Made by a program: the position numbers and the translations under genes
NCBI GenBank assembly: GCA_964565805.1
Contig: CAZMGH010000005.1
Location: 28,831-92,830 of the forward strand
Direction of reading: 5' to 3'
Length of the DNA: 64,000 nucleotides
Source: Catenibacillus sp964565805
GTDB lineage: Bacteria; Bacillota; Clostridia; Lachnospirales; Lachnospiraceae
Notes under the pieces: model-generated
Seen by the model: the letters and a program-made list of their open reading frames with translations, nothing else
Told to the model about the DNA's origin: nothing
Database searches by the model: none
Shown: piece after piece, positions 41,941 to 50,667 of the stretch
Layout of the letters: every line of letters starts with the position of its first letter
Position numbering within the stretch: the first letter of the stretch is position 1

Positions 41941-43500
41941 ATGAAACCGGCTTTAGATGAAGTTAAGAAAATGGCACAAAAAAAAGAATACCGGCGTATT
42001 CCTGTTTACCGGGAACTGCTCAGCGACCGGTTTACCCCCATTGAAGTGATGCGGACCCTGCGCGCGGCCAGCAAACACTGCTATATGTTAGAAAGCGCGG
42101 ACAGTCATCAAAAATGGGGCAGATACACCTTTTTAGGCTTTGATCCCCTGATGGAGGTGACCTGTACCAACGGAAAGCTGCGCATCCGCAGCGGCCCCCA
42201 GGATGAAGAGTTGGAAGATCAGGGGCCTCAGCCAATGGAATATACCCAGGTTCCGGAGAATGTGATGGAAATCATTTCAAAACCCGGAACAAGATATTTT
42301 CACACAGACCACCCGGGGCAGGTGATCCGGCAAATACTAAAGGCCTATAAAACACCTTATGTAGATGGTCTTCCCACCTTTACAGGTGGGCTGGTGGGAT
42401 ATTTTTCCTACGAATACATCCAGTACGGGGAACCTTCCCTGAAAAATCTTTTTAACGAACCGGGAGCCTTCTGCGATGTGGATCTTATGCTTTTTGACCG
42501 GGTCATTGCCTTTGACCATTACCGTCAGCAGCTGATCCTTATTGCGGGGGTGGATACGGAAAATGTGGAAGCCTCCTATATCCGGGCAGAGGCAGAGCTG
42601 GATCGGATCCAGCAGCTTTTAGACAGCGGAGCCAAGGCTCACTTTAAGCCGCTCCACATGGAAGGCACTTTGGAAAATGTATTTTCCAAAGAAGAATACT
42701 GCGCCATGGTAGAAAAGGCAAAGCACTATATTCATGAAGGGGATATCTTCCAGGTGGTTCTGTCCAATCCTATGGAAGTTAAAGCCACAGGCAGCCTGTT
42801 TGATGCCTACCGGGTACTTCGCACAACAAATCCTTCCCCCTATATGTTTTACTTTACCAGCGATAATATAGAGATCGCGGGAGCTTCCCCGGAAACTCTG
42901 GCCAAGCTGGACCAAGGGATCCTTCACACGTTTCCTTTGGCGGGAACCCGGCCAAGAGGGAAAAATGAAACCGAGGATGTGCTTCTTGAACAGGAGCTTT
43001 TAGCAGACGAAAAGGAACGGGCAGAACACAACATGCTTGTGGATCTGGGGAGAAATGATTTGGGAAAGATCAGTCGGCTGGGAAGCGTTAAGGTGGAAAA
43101 GTACATGCAGATCCAGAGATTTTCCCATGTAATGCACATTGGCACAACTGTATCCGGACAGATTGCCCCGGATAAGGATGCGGTGGATGCTGTAGATGCC
43201 ATCCTGCCAGCAGGGACGCTGTCCGGGGCGCCAAAGATCCGTGCCTGCCAGATTATAAGAGAACTGGAAGGACGGCGCCGGGGCGTTTACGGCGGGGCGA
43301 TCGGGTATCTGGACTTTACGGGAAATCTGGACACATGCATTTCCATACGGCTGGCTTATAAGAAAAACGGAAAAATCTGCGTCCAGTCCGGCGCCGGTAT
43401 TGTAGCAGACAGCGTGCCGGAAAATGAATATATAGAGTGCAGAAATAAGGCTCAGGCCGTGATCGGGGCGCTGACGGCTGCCCAGGGAGGGATTCGATGA
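41941..43500 (+). CDS. trpE: Anthranilate synthase component I
   Basis: Converts chorismate to anthranilate with ammonia from TrpG, the first step of tryptophan synthesis. The chorismate-binding core is plain: FQVVLSNPMEV, RTTNPSPYMFYF, AGASPETLAKL, PLAGTRPRG, and SGAPKIRACQIIREL. The N-terminal region carries the Trp feedback site, with LESAD (residues 41-45) matching the LLES motif. The length of 519 aa fits. The start at 41941 follows GAGGAGG; the long frame to 41803 crosses the terminator and repeat and is rejected. Its last bases overlap trpG by 4 (ATGA), indicating coupled translation. Confidence 0.96.
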   Translation: MKPALDEVKKMAQKKEYRRIPVYRELLSDRFTPIEVMRTLRAASKHCYMLESADSHQKWGRYTFLGFDPLMEVTCTNGKLRIRSGPQDEELEDQGPQPMEYTQVPENVMEIISKPGTRYFHTDHPGQVIRQILKAYKTPYVDGLPTFTGGLVGYFSYEYIQYGEPSLKNLFNEPGAFCDVDLMLFDRVIAFDHYRQQLILIAGVDTENVEASYIRAEAELDRIQQLLDSGAKAHFKPLHMEGTLENVFSKEEYCAMVEKAKHYIHEGDIFQVVLSNPMEVKATGSLFDAYRVLRTTNPSPYMFYFTSDNIEIAGASPETLAKLDQGILHTFPLAGTRPRGKNETEDVLLEQELLADEKERAEHNMLVDLGRNDLGKISRLGSVKVEKYMQIQRFSHVMHIGTTVSGQIAPDKDAVDAVDAILPAGTLSGAPKIRACQIIRELEGRRRGVYGGAIGYLDFTGNLDTCISIRLAYKKNGKICVQSGAGIVADSVPENEYIECRNKAQAVIGALTAAQGGIR

Positions 43501-44084
43501 TTTTAATGATTGATAATTATGACAGCTTTGTATACAACCTTTACCAGCTTGTGGGAGGTCTTTATGAAAATATAAAGATTATCCGCAATGACGCCATGAT
43601 CCCTAAGGACATGGAAAAGCTAAATCCCCAGGCTTTGATCATTTCTCCCGGGCCGGGACATCCCAAAGATGCCGGGTATTCTGTAGAGGCAATCCGGTAT
43701 TTTTCTGGAAAGATCCCCATACTTGGGGTGTGTCTGGGCCATCAGGCCATTTGTCAGGCTTTTGGAGGCCATGTATCCTACGCAAAGGAGCTGATGCACG
43801 GAAAGGTATCCCGGATCACGGTGGACCGGGAGTGCCCTTTGTTTGAAGGCCTGGATGAACAAATTCCGGTGGCCCGGTATCATTCCCTTTGCGCCGCAAG
43901 GGAGGATCTTCCCCAGTGTCTGGAAGTTATCGCATACTCTGAGGATCAGGAAATTATGGGAATCGCCCATAAAGAAATGCCAGTGTACGGTGTTCAGTTT
44001 CATCCGGAATCTGTTATGACAAAAGACGGAATGATTATGATAAGAAACTTTTTAAAAATTGCAGGATTGGAGGCAAAAGTATGA
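43497..44084 (+). CDS. trpG: Anthranilate synthase component II (glutamine amidotransferase)
   Basis: Glutaminase subunit supplying ammonia to TrpE. The class I amidotransferase triad is visible: Cys in GVCLGHQAI near residue 80, and His and Glu in VQFHPESVM near 170. The length is 195 aa, and the N-terminus is MILMIDNYDSFVYNLYQ, typical of TrpG/PabA. It overlaps trpE by 4 bases and trpD by 4 bases. In some Firmicutes the same subunit also serves PabB for folate, which cannot be excluded here. Confidence 0.96.
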   Translation: MILMIDNYDSFVYNLYQLVGGLYENIKIIRNDAMIPKDMEKLNPQALIISPGPGHPKDAGYSVEAIRYFSGKIPILGVCLGHQAICQAFGGHVSYAKELMHGKVSRITVDRECPLFEGLDEQIPVARYHSLCAAREDLPQCLEVIAYSEDQEIMGIAHKEMPVYGVQFHPESVMTKDGMIMIRNFLKIAGLEAKV

Positions 44085-45100
44085 TTAAAGATGCCATTAT
44101 AAAATTAGCGCAAAAGCAGGATCTGACTTTTCAGGAGGCTCAGACCGTTATGGACGAGATTATGGAGGGTCGGGCAACAGATGTCCAAATGTCTGCCTAT
44201 TTGACAGCCCTTTCCATGAAAGGAGAAACCATTGATGAGATCACCGCGTCAGCGGCAGGGATGCGGGCCCACTGTATTAAGCTGCTTCATGACATGAACG
44301 TGCTGGAAATCGTTGGTACTGGCGGTGACGGGGCCAATTCCTTTAATATATCCACCACCAGCGCCCTGGTGATCGCCGCTGCCGGGGTTCCTGTGGCAAA
44401 GCATGGCAATCGGGCAGCCTCCTCAAAATCCGGAGCAGCGGATGTGCTGGAAGCTCTTGGGGTTAAGATCACCCTGCCGCCGGAACACAGCGCCCGGCTG
44501 TTAAAAAAGATCAATATCTGCTTTTTATTTGCCCAGAATTATCATATTGCCATGAAATATGTGGCGCCTATCCGTAGAGAACTGGGAATCCGGACAGTCT
44601 TTAATATATTAGGCCCATTGTCTAATCCTGCCGGAGCAAATATGGAGCTTATGGGGGTTTATGAGGAGGCTTTAGTGGAGCCATTGGCCCAGGTTATGGC
44701 AAAGCTTGGGGTTGTCCGGGGCATGGTAGTATACGGCCAGGATAAGCTGGATGAAATTTCCATGAGCGCGCCTACATCAGTGTGCGAGATCAAAGACGGA
44801 TGGTTTCAGTCCTATGTGATCACCCCGGAACAGTTTGGCTATGAGCGGTGCTCCAAAGAAGAACTTGCCGGAGGCACCCCTCAGGAAAATGCTCAGATCA
44901 CAAGAGATATTTTAGATGGGAAAGAGCGGGGACCAAAGCGTCAGGCTGTGTGCTTAAACGCGGGAGCTGCCCTTTACATTACCGGAGCTGCAGGAAATAT
45001 GGAAGAGGGCGTCCGCATGGCTGAAAAGCTTATTGATGACGGTTCTGCCAAAAAGGTACTGGAGGACTTTATCCGGGAAAGCAACCTGGAACCATGCTGA
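44081..45100 (+). CDS. trpD: Anthranilate phosphoribosyltransferase
   Basis: Attaches phosphoribose from PRPP to anthranilate. Motifs: GTGGDGANSFNISTTSALV (PRPP loop, near residue 80), KHGNRAASSKSGAADVLEALG, and the anthranilate-binding region FLFAQNYHIAMKYVAPIRRELGIRTVFN. The length of 339 aa is standard. It overlaps trpG by four bases and is separated from trpC by 21 bases. Nothing unusual was noted. Confidence 0.96.
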   Translation: MIKDAIIKLAQKQDLTFQEAQTVMDEIMEGRATDVQMSAYLTALSMKGETIDEITASAAGMRAHCIKLLHDMNVLEIVGTGGDGANSFNISTTSALVIAAAGVPVAKHGNRAASSKSGAADVLEALGVKITLPPEHSARLLKKINICFLFAQNYHIAMKYVAPIRRELGIRTVFNILGPLSNPAGANMELMGVYEEALVEPLAQVMAKLGVVRGMVVYGQDKLDEISMSAPTSVCEIKDGWFQSYVITPEQFGYERCSKEELAGGTPQENAQITRDILDGKERGPKRQAVCLNAGAALYITGAAGNMEEGVRMAEKLIDDGSAKKVLEDFIRESNLEPC

Positions 45101-45121
45101 GCTTAAGAAAAGGGGATTTCC

Positions 45122-45982
45122 ATGAACATTCTTGACCAGATTGCCGCACGGACCCGGGAACGGGTGGAGGCGGCGAAAAAAGACCGACCGAAAGAAATCC
45201 TGCGCCGGGAAGCGGAAGCTTTGTGCCGGGATGCTGACACAGGCCCAGGGCAGGCCGGACCCGGTGGCAGGGAAGAGGGTGAGCCGGAGGAAAAGCAAAG
45301 CTTTTTAAACGCCCTGGCCGGGCCGGAACTGAAATTTATATGTGAGGTAAAAAAAGCGTCCCCGTCAAAGGGGATCATTGCCCGGGATTTTCCCTGGCTG
45401 GACATTGCCCGGGAATATGAGGCTGCCGGGGCGGCTGCCATATCCTGTCTCACAGAGCCTTACTGGTTTTTTGGAAAAAATGAGTATTTAAAAGAAATCG
45501 CAAAAACGGTAAGTATCCCTGTGTTAAGAAAGGACTTTACCGTAGATGACTACATGATCTATGAGGCAAAAACGTTAGGAGCGTCCGCAGTGCTTTTAAT
45601 CTGCGCTATTTTAGATGACGGACAGCTGAAAGACTATATTCAGCTGACCCAAAGCCTTGCCATGGATGCCCTGGTGGAGGCCCACACGCCGGAAGAAATT
45701 GCCCGGGCCGTAAAGGCAGGGGCAAAGATTATAGGAGTCAATAACCGGAATCTAAAAGATTTTTCCGTGGATATAAAAAACAGCCGCAGGCTGCGCAGTC
45801 TTGCCCCGCCGGATACTCTGTTTGTATCGGAAAGCGGAATAAAAACCCAGGCGGAAGTACAAATATTAAAAGAAAACGGCACAAATGCCGTCCTTATTGG
45901 GGAGACCCTCATGCGGGCAAAGGATAAGAAAAAAATGCTGGATTATCTGGCCGGAAGGCGGGAAAGCTATGACCCGGATTAA
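45122..45982 (+). CDS. trpC: Indole-3-glycerol phosphate synthase
   Basis: Closes the indole ring of CdRP to indole-3-glycerol phosphate. The TIM-barrel motifs are FICEVKKASPSKGIIARDF, AAISCLTEPYWFFG, VLRKDFTVDDYMIYEAK, IGVNNRNLKDFSVD, and VSESGIKTQAEV. A 20-residue Gly/Pro/Glu-rich insert at residues 40-60 (TGPGQAGPGGREEGEPEEKQ) separates the N-terminal helix from the barrel and is absent in most relatives. The length is 286 aa. Its end overlaps the start of trpF by 14 bases. Confidence 0.95.
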   Translation: MNILDQIAARTRERVEAAKKDRPKEILRREAEALCRDADTGPGQAGPGGREEGEPEEKQSFLNALAGPELKFICEVKKASPSKGIIARDFPWLDIAREYEAAGAAAISCLTEPYWFFGKNEYLKEIAKTVSIPVLRKDFTVDDYMIYEAKTLGASAVLLICAILDDGQLKDYIQLTQSLAMDALVEAHTPEEIARAVKAGAKIIGVNNRNLKDFSVDIKNSRRLRSLAPPDTLFVSESGIKTQAEVQILKENGTNAVLIGETLMRAKDKKKMLDYLAGRRESYDPD

Positions 45983-46589
45983 AATATGCGGACTGAAACG
46001 GCAGGAGGATATTTTATATGTAAATGAGGCCATGCCCGACTACGCCGGATTTATCATCCATGTTCCTAAAAGCCCGAGAAATGTAGAGGCGGAGGCCCTG
46101 CACCAGCTGGCGGGGAGGCTAAAGGCCGGGATCATTCCTGTAGGCGTGTTTGTGGATGCAGATGAAACTTTTGTGGCGTCGCTTTTAGGGACAGGCGTGA
46201 TCCGGACGGCCCAGCTTCACGGCCATGAGGATGATCATTATATTGCCCGACTAAAGGCTCTGGCGCCGGAGTGGGCCAAGATCATTAAAGCCTTTAAGGT
46301 GAAGGGGCCGGAAGATGTGGCGGCAGCGCAAAAATGTCCCGCAGATATGATCCTGCTGGATGGCGGCAGCGGTGACGGCAAAGTTTTTGATTGGTCTTTG
46401 CTTAAAAATATCTGTCGGCCTTACATTCTTGCAGGAGGCCTGAATGAGAAAAACATGGACAAGGCCATCAACGTCCTTCACCCCTGGGGTGTGGATCTAA
46501 GCAGCGGAGTGGAAACTGATGGCCGAAAAGACAGAGAAAAGATCTGCCGGATCGTTAAACTGGTCCGGCAGAGGAAGGAGGACATGTAA
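45969..46589 (+). CDS. trpF: Phosphoribosylanthranilate isomerase
   Basis: Isomerises phosphoribosyl-anthranilate to CdRP by an Amadori rearrangement. Recognised by TRIKICGLKRQEDI with the catalytic Cys, PDYAGFIIHVPKSPRNV, VGVFVDA, AQLHGHED, and PYILAGGLNEKN plus DLSSGVE. The length is 206 aa. The start at 45969 overlaps trpC by 14 bases in another frame; an upstream frame beginning at 45885 has no ribosome site. TrpC and TrpF are separate proteins here rather than fused. Its stop shares one base with the trpB start. Confidence 0.94.
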   Translation: MTRIKICGLKRQEDILYVNEAMPDYAGFIIHVPKSPRNVEAEALHQLAGRLKAGIIPVGVFVDADETFVASLLGTGVIRTAQLHGHEDDHYIARLKALAPEWAKIIKAFKVKGPEDVAAAQKCPADMILLDGGSGDGKVFDWSLLKNICRPYILAGGLNEKNMDKAINVLHPWGVDLSSGVETDGRKDREKICRIVKLVRQRKEDM

Positions 46590-47773
46590 TGTCAAAAGGA
46601 AGATTTGGGGCCCACGGCGGACAGTACATTCCGGAAACGCTGATGAACGCTGTTATTGAGCTGGAGGAGGCCTATAATTATTATAAAAATGATCCGGAGT
46701 TTAACCGGGAATTAAATGAGCTGTTTAACGATTACGCCGGACGCCCATCAAGGCTGTATTATGCCCGGCATATGACGCAGGATCTGGGCGGGGCAAAAAT
46801 CTATCTGAAGCGGGAAGATTTAAACCATACCGGCGCCCACAAAATCAACAATGTGATCGGCCAGGTCCTTCTGGCAAAGAAAATGGGCAAGACCCGGGTA
46901 ATCGCGGAAACAGGAGCCGGACAGCATGGGGTCGCTACAGCCACAGTGGCAGCGTTAATGGGCATGGAATGTGAGGTGTACATGGGAGAGGAGGACACAA
47001 AGCGCCAGGCCTTAAATGTGTACCGGATGCGGCTTTTAGGGGCCAAGGTCCATCCTGTCTCTGAAGGCACCGGAACTTTAAAGGACGCAGTATCAGAAAC
47101 CATGCGTGAGTGGACCAATCGTATCTCGGACACCCATTATGTTCTTGGATCTGTCATGGGGCCTCACCCATTTCCTATGATTGTGCGGGATTTTCAGGCA
47201 GTGATTTCCAAAGAGATCAAGGCCCAGATGCTGGAAATGGAAGGGCGTCTTCCGGACGCGGTGTTGGCCTGTGTGGGGGGTGGTTCTAACGCCATTGGAG
47301 CCTTCTATCATTTTATTGATGACAAGGATGTAAAGCTTATCGGATGTGAAGCGGCCGGGCGGGGAATCGATACAGCTCAGACGGCGGCAACTATTGCTAC
47401 AGGGCGGCTTGGAATCTTCCACGGCATGAAGTCCTATTTCTGCCAGGATGAGTATGGCCAGATCGCGCCGGTGTACTCTATTTCCGCGGGACTGGACTAT
47501 CCAGGCATCGGACCGGAGCACGCATGGCTTTATGATACAGGCCGGGCCCAGTACGTAGCCATTACCGATGATGCGGCAGTGGATGCTTTTGAATATCTGT
47601 CTAGGACCGAAGGCATAATTCCGGCTATTGAAAGTGCCCATGCAGTGGCTTATGCAAGAACGCTGGCGCCTCAGATGAGCAAAGATCAGATCATGGTGAT
47701 CAATCTTTCCGGCCGGGGAGATAAGGATTGCGCTGCCATTGCCAGATACAGAGGGGAGGATCTTTATGAGTAA
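46589..47773 (+). CDS. trpB: Tryptophan synthase beta subunit
   Basis: PLP subunit that joins indole and serine to give tryptophan. The PLP lysine lies in LKREDLNHTGAHKINN, with GAGQHGVATATVAALMGMECEVYMGEED and VLACVGGGSNAIGAFYHF forming the phosphate site, and HAWLYDTGRAQYVAITDDAA near the C-terminus. The length is 394 aa, and the sequence is of the TrpB1 type that partners TrpA. GGAAGGAGG lies just upstream. It begins on the last base of the trpF stop (TAATG), a tight coupling arrangement. Confidence 0.97.
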   Translation: MSKGRFGAHGGQYIPETLMNAVIELEEAYNYYKNDPEFNRELNELFNDYAGRPSRLYYARHMTQDLGGAKIYLKREDLNHTGAHKINNVIGQVLLAKKMGKTRVIAETGAGQHGVATATVAALMGMECEVYMGEEDTKRQALNVYRMRLLGAKVHPVSEGTGTLKDAVSETMREWTNRISDTHYVLGSVMGPHPFPMIVRDFQAVISKEIKAQMLEMEGRLPDAVLACVGGGSNAIGAFYHFIDDKDVKLIGCEAAGRGIDTAQTAATIATGRLGIFHGMKSYFCQDEYGQIAPVYSISAGLDYPGIGPEHAWLYDTGRAQYVAITDDAAVDAFEYLSRTEGIIPAIESAHAVAYARTLAPQMSKDQIMVINLSGRGDKDCAAIARYRGEDLYE

Positions 47774-48545
47774 AATTGCGGAAGCCTTTAACAATAAAAA
47801 AGCATTTATACCCTTTATTACCTGCGGGGACCCAAGCCTTGAAGTTAGCGAAAAGCTGGTTGTGGCTATGGCAGAGGCCGGGGCGGATATGATTGAGCTG
47901 GGGATCCCCTTTTCTGATCCCACAGCGGAAGGTCCGGTAATCCAGGCGTCCAGCGCCCGGGCACTGGCCGGAGGCGTGACCACAGACAAGATTTTTCAAA
48001 TGGCCCGACGCCTTCGACAAAAAGTCCGTATTCCCATGGTCTTTATGACTTATGCCAATGTGGTATTTTCCTATGGCACAGAGCGATTTATTAAGGAAGC
48101 CGCGGATGTGGGGATGGACGGGTTAATCCTGCCGGATGTGCCTTATGAGGAAAAAGGTGAGTTTGACTCTGTGTGCCGCGCTTACGGGCTGGACTTTATT
48201 TCTCTCATCGCCCCGACCTCCCATGAACGGATTTCCATGATCTCCAGGGAGGCTTCCGGCTTTGTTTACTGTGTTTCATCTCTGGGTGTGACCGGGATGC
48301 GCAGTGAGATCACCACAGATGTGGGTCAGATGGTTTCTCTTGTCAAGAAGGAAAAGGATATTCCCTGTGCCATTGGTTTTGGAATTTCAAATCCGGACCA
48401 GGCCCGGAAAATGGCGCAGATCAGCGATGGCGTTATTGTAGGAAGCGCTATTGTAAAACTGTGCCAGGAGTATGGGAAGGACTGTGTGCCTTATGCGGCA
48501 GATTTTGTGAGAAAAATGAAAGCTGCGGTGTCAAGCCGCGGCTGA
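47766..48545 (+). CDS. trpA: Tryptophan synthase alpha subunit
   Basis: Cleaves indole-3-glycerol phosphate to indole, which is channelled to TrpB. Seen: FIPFITCGDPSLEVSEKLV, MIELGIPFSDPTAEGPVIQAS (catalytic Glu and Asp region), GLILPDVPYEEKGEF, and VSSLGVTGMRSEI. The length is 259 aa. It overlaps trpB by 8 bases, with AGAGGGGAGG as ribosome site inside trpB. It is the last of the seven trp genes; the long hairpin terminator at 48553-48604 follows. Confidence 0.96.
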   Translation: MSKIAEAFNNKKAFIPFITCGDPSLEVSEKLVVAMAEAGADMIELGIPFSDPTAEGPVIQASSARALAGGVTTDKIFQMARRLRQKVRIPMVFMTYANVVFSYGTERFIKEAADVGMDGLILPDVPYEEKGEFDSVCRAYGLDFISLIAPTSHERISMISREASGFVYCVSSLGVTGMRSEITTDVGQMVSLVKKEKDIPCAIGFGISNPDQARKMAQISDGVIVGSAIVKLCQEYGKDCVPYAADFVRKMKAAVSSRG

Positions 48546-48552
48546 AAGCAGG

Positions 48553-48604
48553 GCAGACCAGGCTTAATCGCTGCGCATCGTTACGCCGGGTCTGCTTTTT
48601 TTTA
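48553..48604 (+). terminator. Terminator of the trp operon
   Basis: GCAGACC (48553-48559) pairs with GGTCTGC (48589-48595), with inner GGC/GCC pairs, followed by nine Ts. Confidence 0.85.
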
Positions 48605-49104
48605 AAATATTTATTTAAAAACGGGTTTTCAAACCGGTAATTTTATAGTATACTAAATATTGTGTTGAGAAGGAACAATTTCGAATATTTGAATTGTTCT
48701 GGATGTGGATGTTTACGCGAAGCAGCGGAAAAGACCGGCATTTTTTACATGCCGTGGCTGAGCTGCCCGGCGTTTCGAGTGAAAACAGTGTGATTTTTCT
48801 TGTTTTTTCAAAAGATGACCGGTTGTCGGGCCTTCGGAAAAAATTCATTTTGTTTATTCTCCATTCTATTATGTTTTTCGTAACCATTCGTCAGGCTGAA
48901 GAGTTATGAGTTTCTATGGATTTCTCAGACTGGGATTTTCGGAATGTTCTTTCGTACATTGCAACTTTTAAACTGTGTGATTTGAAAAGTCCTTTAAAGG
49001 CGGTGGTTTCCTTTCAGGGATGGATCAAATATTATGAAACCCCGCAAGGGGATACCTTTATGCCGTGAAAAAACGGCAAAAAAGATGAAAGGAATGAGCG
49101 CGTA
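48605..49104 (+). other. Long non-coding interval before the DUF1538 gene
   Basis: About 500 bases without a convincing gene. It contains a dyad GAACAATT (48673-48680) / AATTGTTC (48692-48699) and a CCCC-GCAA-GGGG hairpin near 49043. A 71-codon frame at 48694-48909 lacks a good start and ribosome site and shows no recognised family. The interval may hold a long regulated leader. Confidence 0.4.
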
Positions 49105-50655
49105 TTGAGATTACAACGGACCAAGCTGATGGAGAAGCTGAAAGAATCCCTGGGAGCAGTATTGCCCACCATTTTTATCGTACTTTTACTTTGTTTTACC
49201 ATTGCGCCCATACCCAACAGCCTTCTTATGGCGTTTATTATCGGAGCTGTGCTTCTAATTGTGGGGATGATGTTTTTTACCCTGGGGGCAGAAATGGCTA
49301 TGTCGCCTATGGGTGAGCGTATTGGCGCGAAGATAACTCGGACTAAAAATCTGTGGTTTATCGCGGTTGTAAGTTTTATTTTAGGTTTTATCATTACCAT
49401 ATCTGAGCCAGATCTGCAAGTACTTGCCCAGCAGGTTCCATCCATTAACAATTACACACTAATCGTTGCAGTGGCCGCTGGCGTGGGTATCTTCCTTGTA
49501 GCAGCAGCACTAAGAATGTTGATCGGCATTCCCTTGTCTCATATGCTTTGGATTTTATACCCTATTGTATTTATTCTTGCCTTTTTGGTACCGGATGATT
49601 TTATTGCCGTCGCTTTTGACTCCGGCGGAGTGACTACAGGACCTATGACGGTTCCGTTTATCATGGCTTTAGGCGTCGGCTTTACTGCTATACGAAGCGA
49701 TAAGCATGCAGAAAACGACAGCTTTGGACTTGTAGCTCTGTGCTCTGTAGGTCCGATCCTGGCAGTGCTGATCCTGGGACTGATCTATAATCCTGACGGG
49801 AGCACCTATACTCAGACCGTGATCCCCGATGCGGAAAATTCTGTAGAAATGTGGGAGCTATTTGTGGAAGGTATTCCTCATTATATGAAGGAAATTTTCG
49901 TGTCACTGCTGCCCATTGTGGTATTTTTTACAATATTCCAGATTTTTTCACTGCATTTGAAAAAACGTTCATTGCTTAAGATCCTTATCGGTATTGTCTA
50001 CACATATATTGGTCTTGTCCTGTTTTTGACCGGTGTCAATGTCGGTTTTATGCCAGCCGGAAATTATCTGGGACAGGTGCTTGTCCAGCTGCCGTATGCC
50101 TGGATCATCATTCCTATCGGCATGGTGATCGGATATTTTATTGTTAGAGCTGAGCCGGCAGTCTATGTGCTTAAAGAGCAGGTAGAAGAGCTAACCTCCG
50201 GAGCGATTTCCGGAAAGTCTATGGGGCTGAGCCTTTCTGTAGGTGTGGCTATTTCCATTGGCCTTGCGATGATCCGTGTGCTTACCGGTATTTCTGTTTT
50301 TTGGTTTTTGATTCCAGGTTATGCTATAGCGCTGATCCTTGCGGCCTTTGTCCCCAAGATCTTTACGGCCATCGCCTTTGATTCCGGCGGCGTAGCTTCA
50401 GGTCCTATGACAGCTACATTTTTGCTTCCTTTTGCCCAGGGCGCCTGTGAGGCTTTGGGAGGAAATGTAGTTACAGACGCTTTTGGTGTGGTAGCGATGG
50501 TAGCTATGACGCCTTTGATCACGATCCAGATTTTAGGCGTGGTCTATAAGTTTAAGGAAATCCGGAAGACAAAGGAAGTTCCCGGCGCGCCGGTTCCGGC
50601 CTCAGGGATCATCCCGCTGGATGCCTTTGGGGATGATGATATTATTGAACTGTAA
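49105..50655 (+). CDS. DUF1538 membrane protein (two-repeat transporter-like)
   Basis: A 516-residue integral membrane protein with about twelve hydrophobic segments, of the DUF1538 family, whose substrate is unknown. It is an internal duplication: the motif AFDSGGVTTGPMT near residue 170 recurs as AFDSGGVASGPMT near 424, each preceded by a (V/I)P-rich helix and followed by a segment ending DSFGLVALCSVGPI or DAFGVVAMVAMTPL. Such a two-fold repeat and small-residue motif suit a secondary transporter or channel. The frame begins with TTG at 49105 (AAAGGA about 11 bases upstream); ATG at 49129 is an alternative. The PII-like gene starts 12 bases after its stop, so they are surely one operon. Confidence 0.85.
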   Translation: MRLQRTKLMEKLKESLGAVLPTIFIVLLLCFTIAPIPNSLLMAFIIGAVLLIVGMMFFTLGAEMAMSPMGERIGAKITRTKNLWFIAVVSFILGFIITISEPDLQVLAQQVPSINNYTLIVAVAAGVGIFLVAAALRMLIGIPLSHMLWILYPIVFILAFLVPDDFIAVAFDSGGVTTGPMTVPFIMALGVGFTAIRSDKHAENDSFGLVALCSVGPILAVLILGLIYNPDGSTYTQTVIPDAENSVEMWELFVEGIPHYMKEIFVSLLPIVVFFTIFQIFSLHLKKRSLLKILIGIVYTYIGLVLFLTGVNVGFMPAGNYLGQVLVQLPYAWIIIPIGMVIGYFIVRAEPAVYVLKEQVEELTSGAISGKSMGLSLSVGVAISIGLAMIRVLTGISVFWFLIPGYAIALILAAFVPKIFTAIAFDSGGVASGPMTATFLLPFAQGACEALGGNVVTDAFGVVAMVAMTPLITIQILGVVYKFKEIRKTKEVPGAPVPASGIIPLDAFGDDDIIEL

Positions 50656-50667
50656 AGGAGGAGTCCT

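Noticed and set aside
48694..48909. A 71-codon open frame
   Set aside because: No good start, no ribosome site, no recognised family; it overlaps a dyad and sits in a likely leader region.
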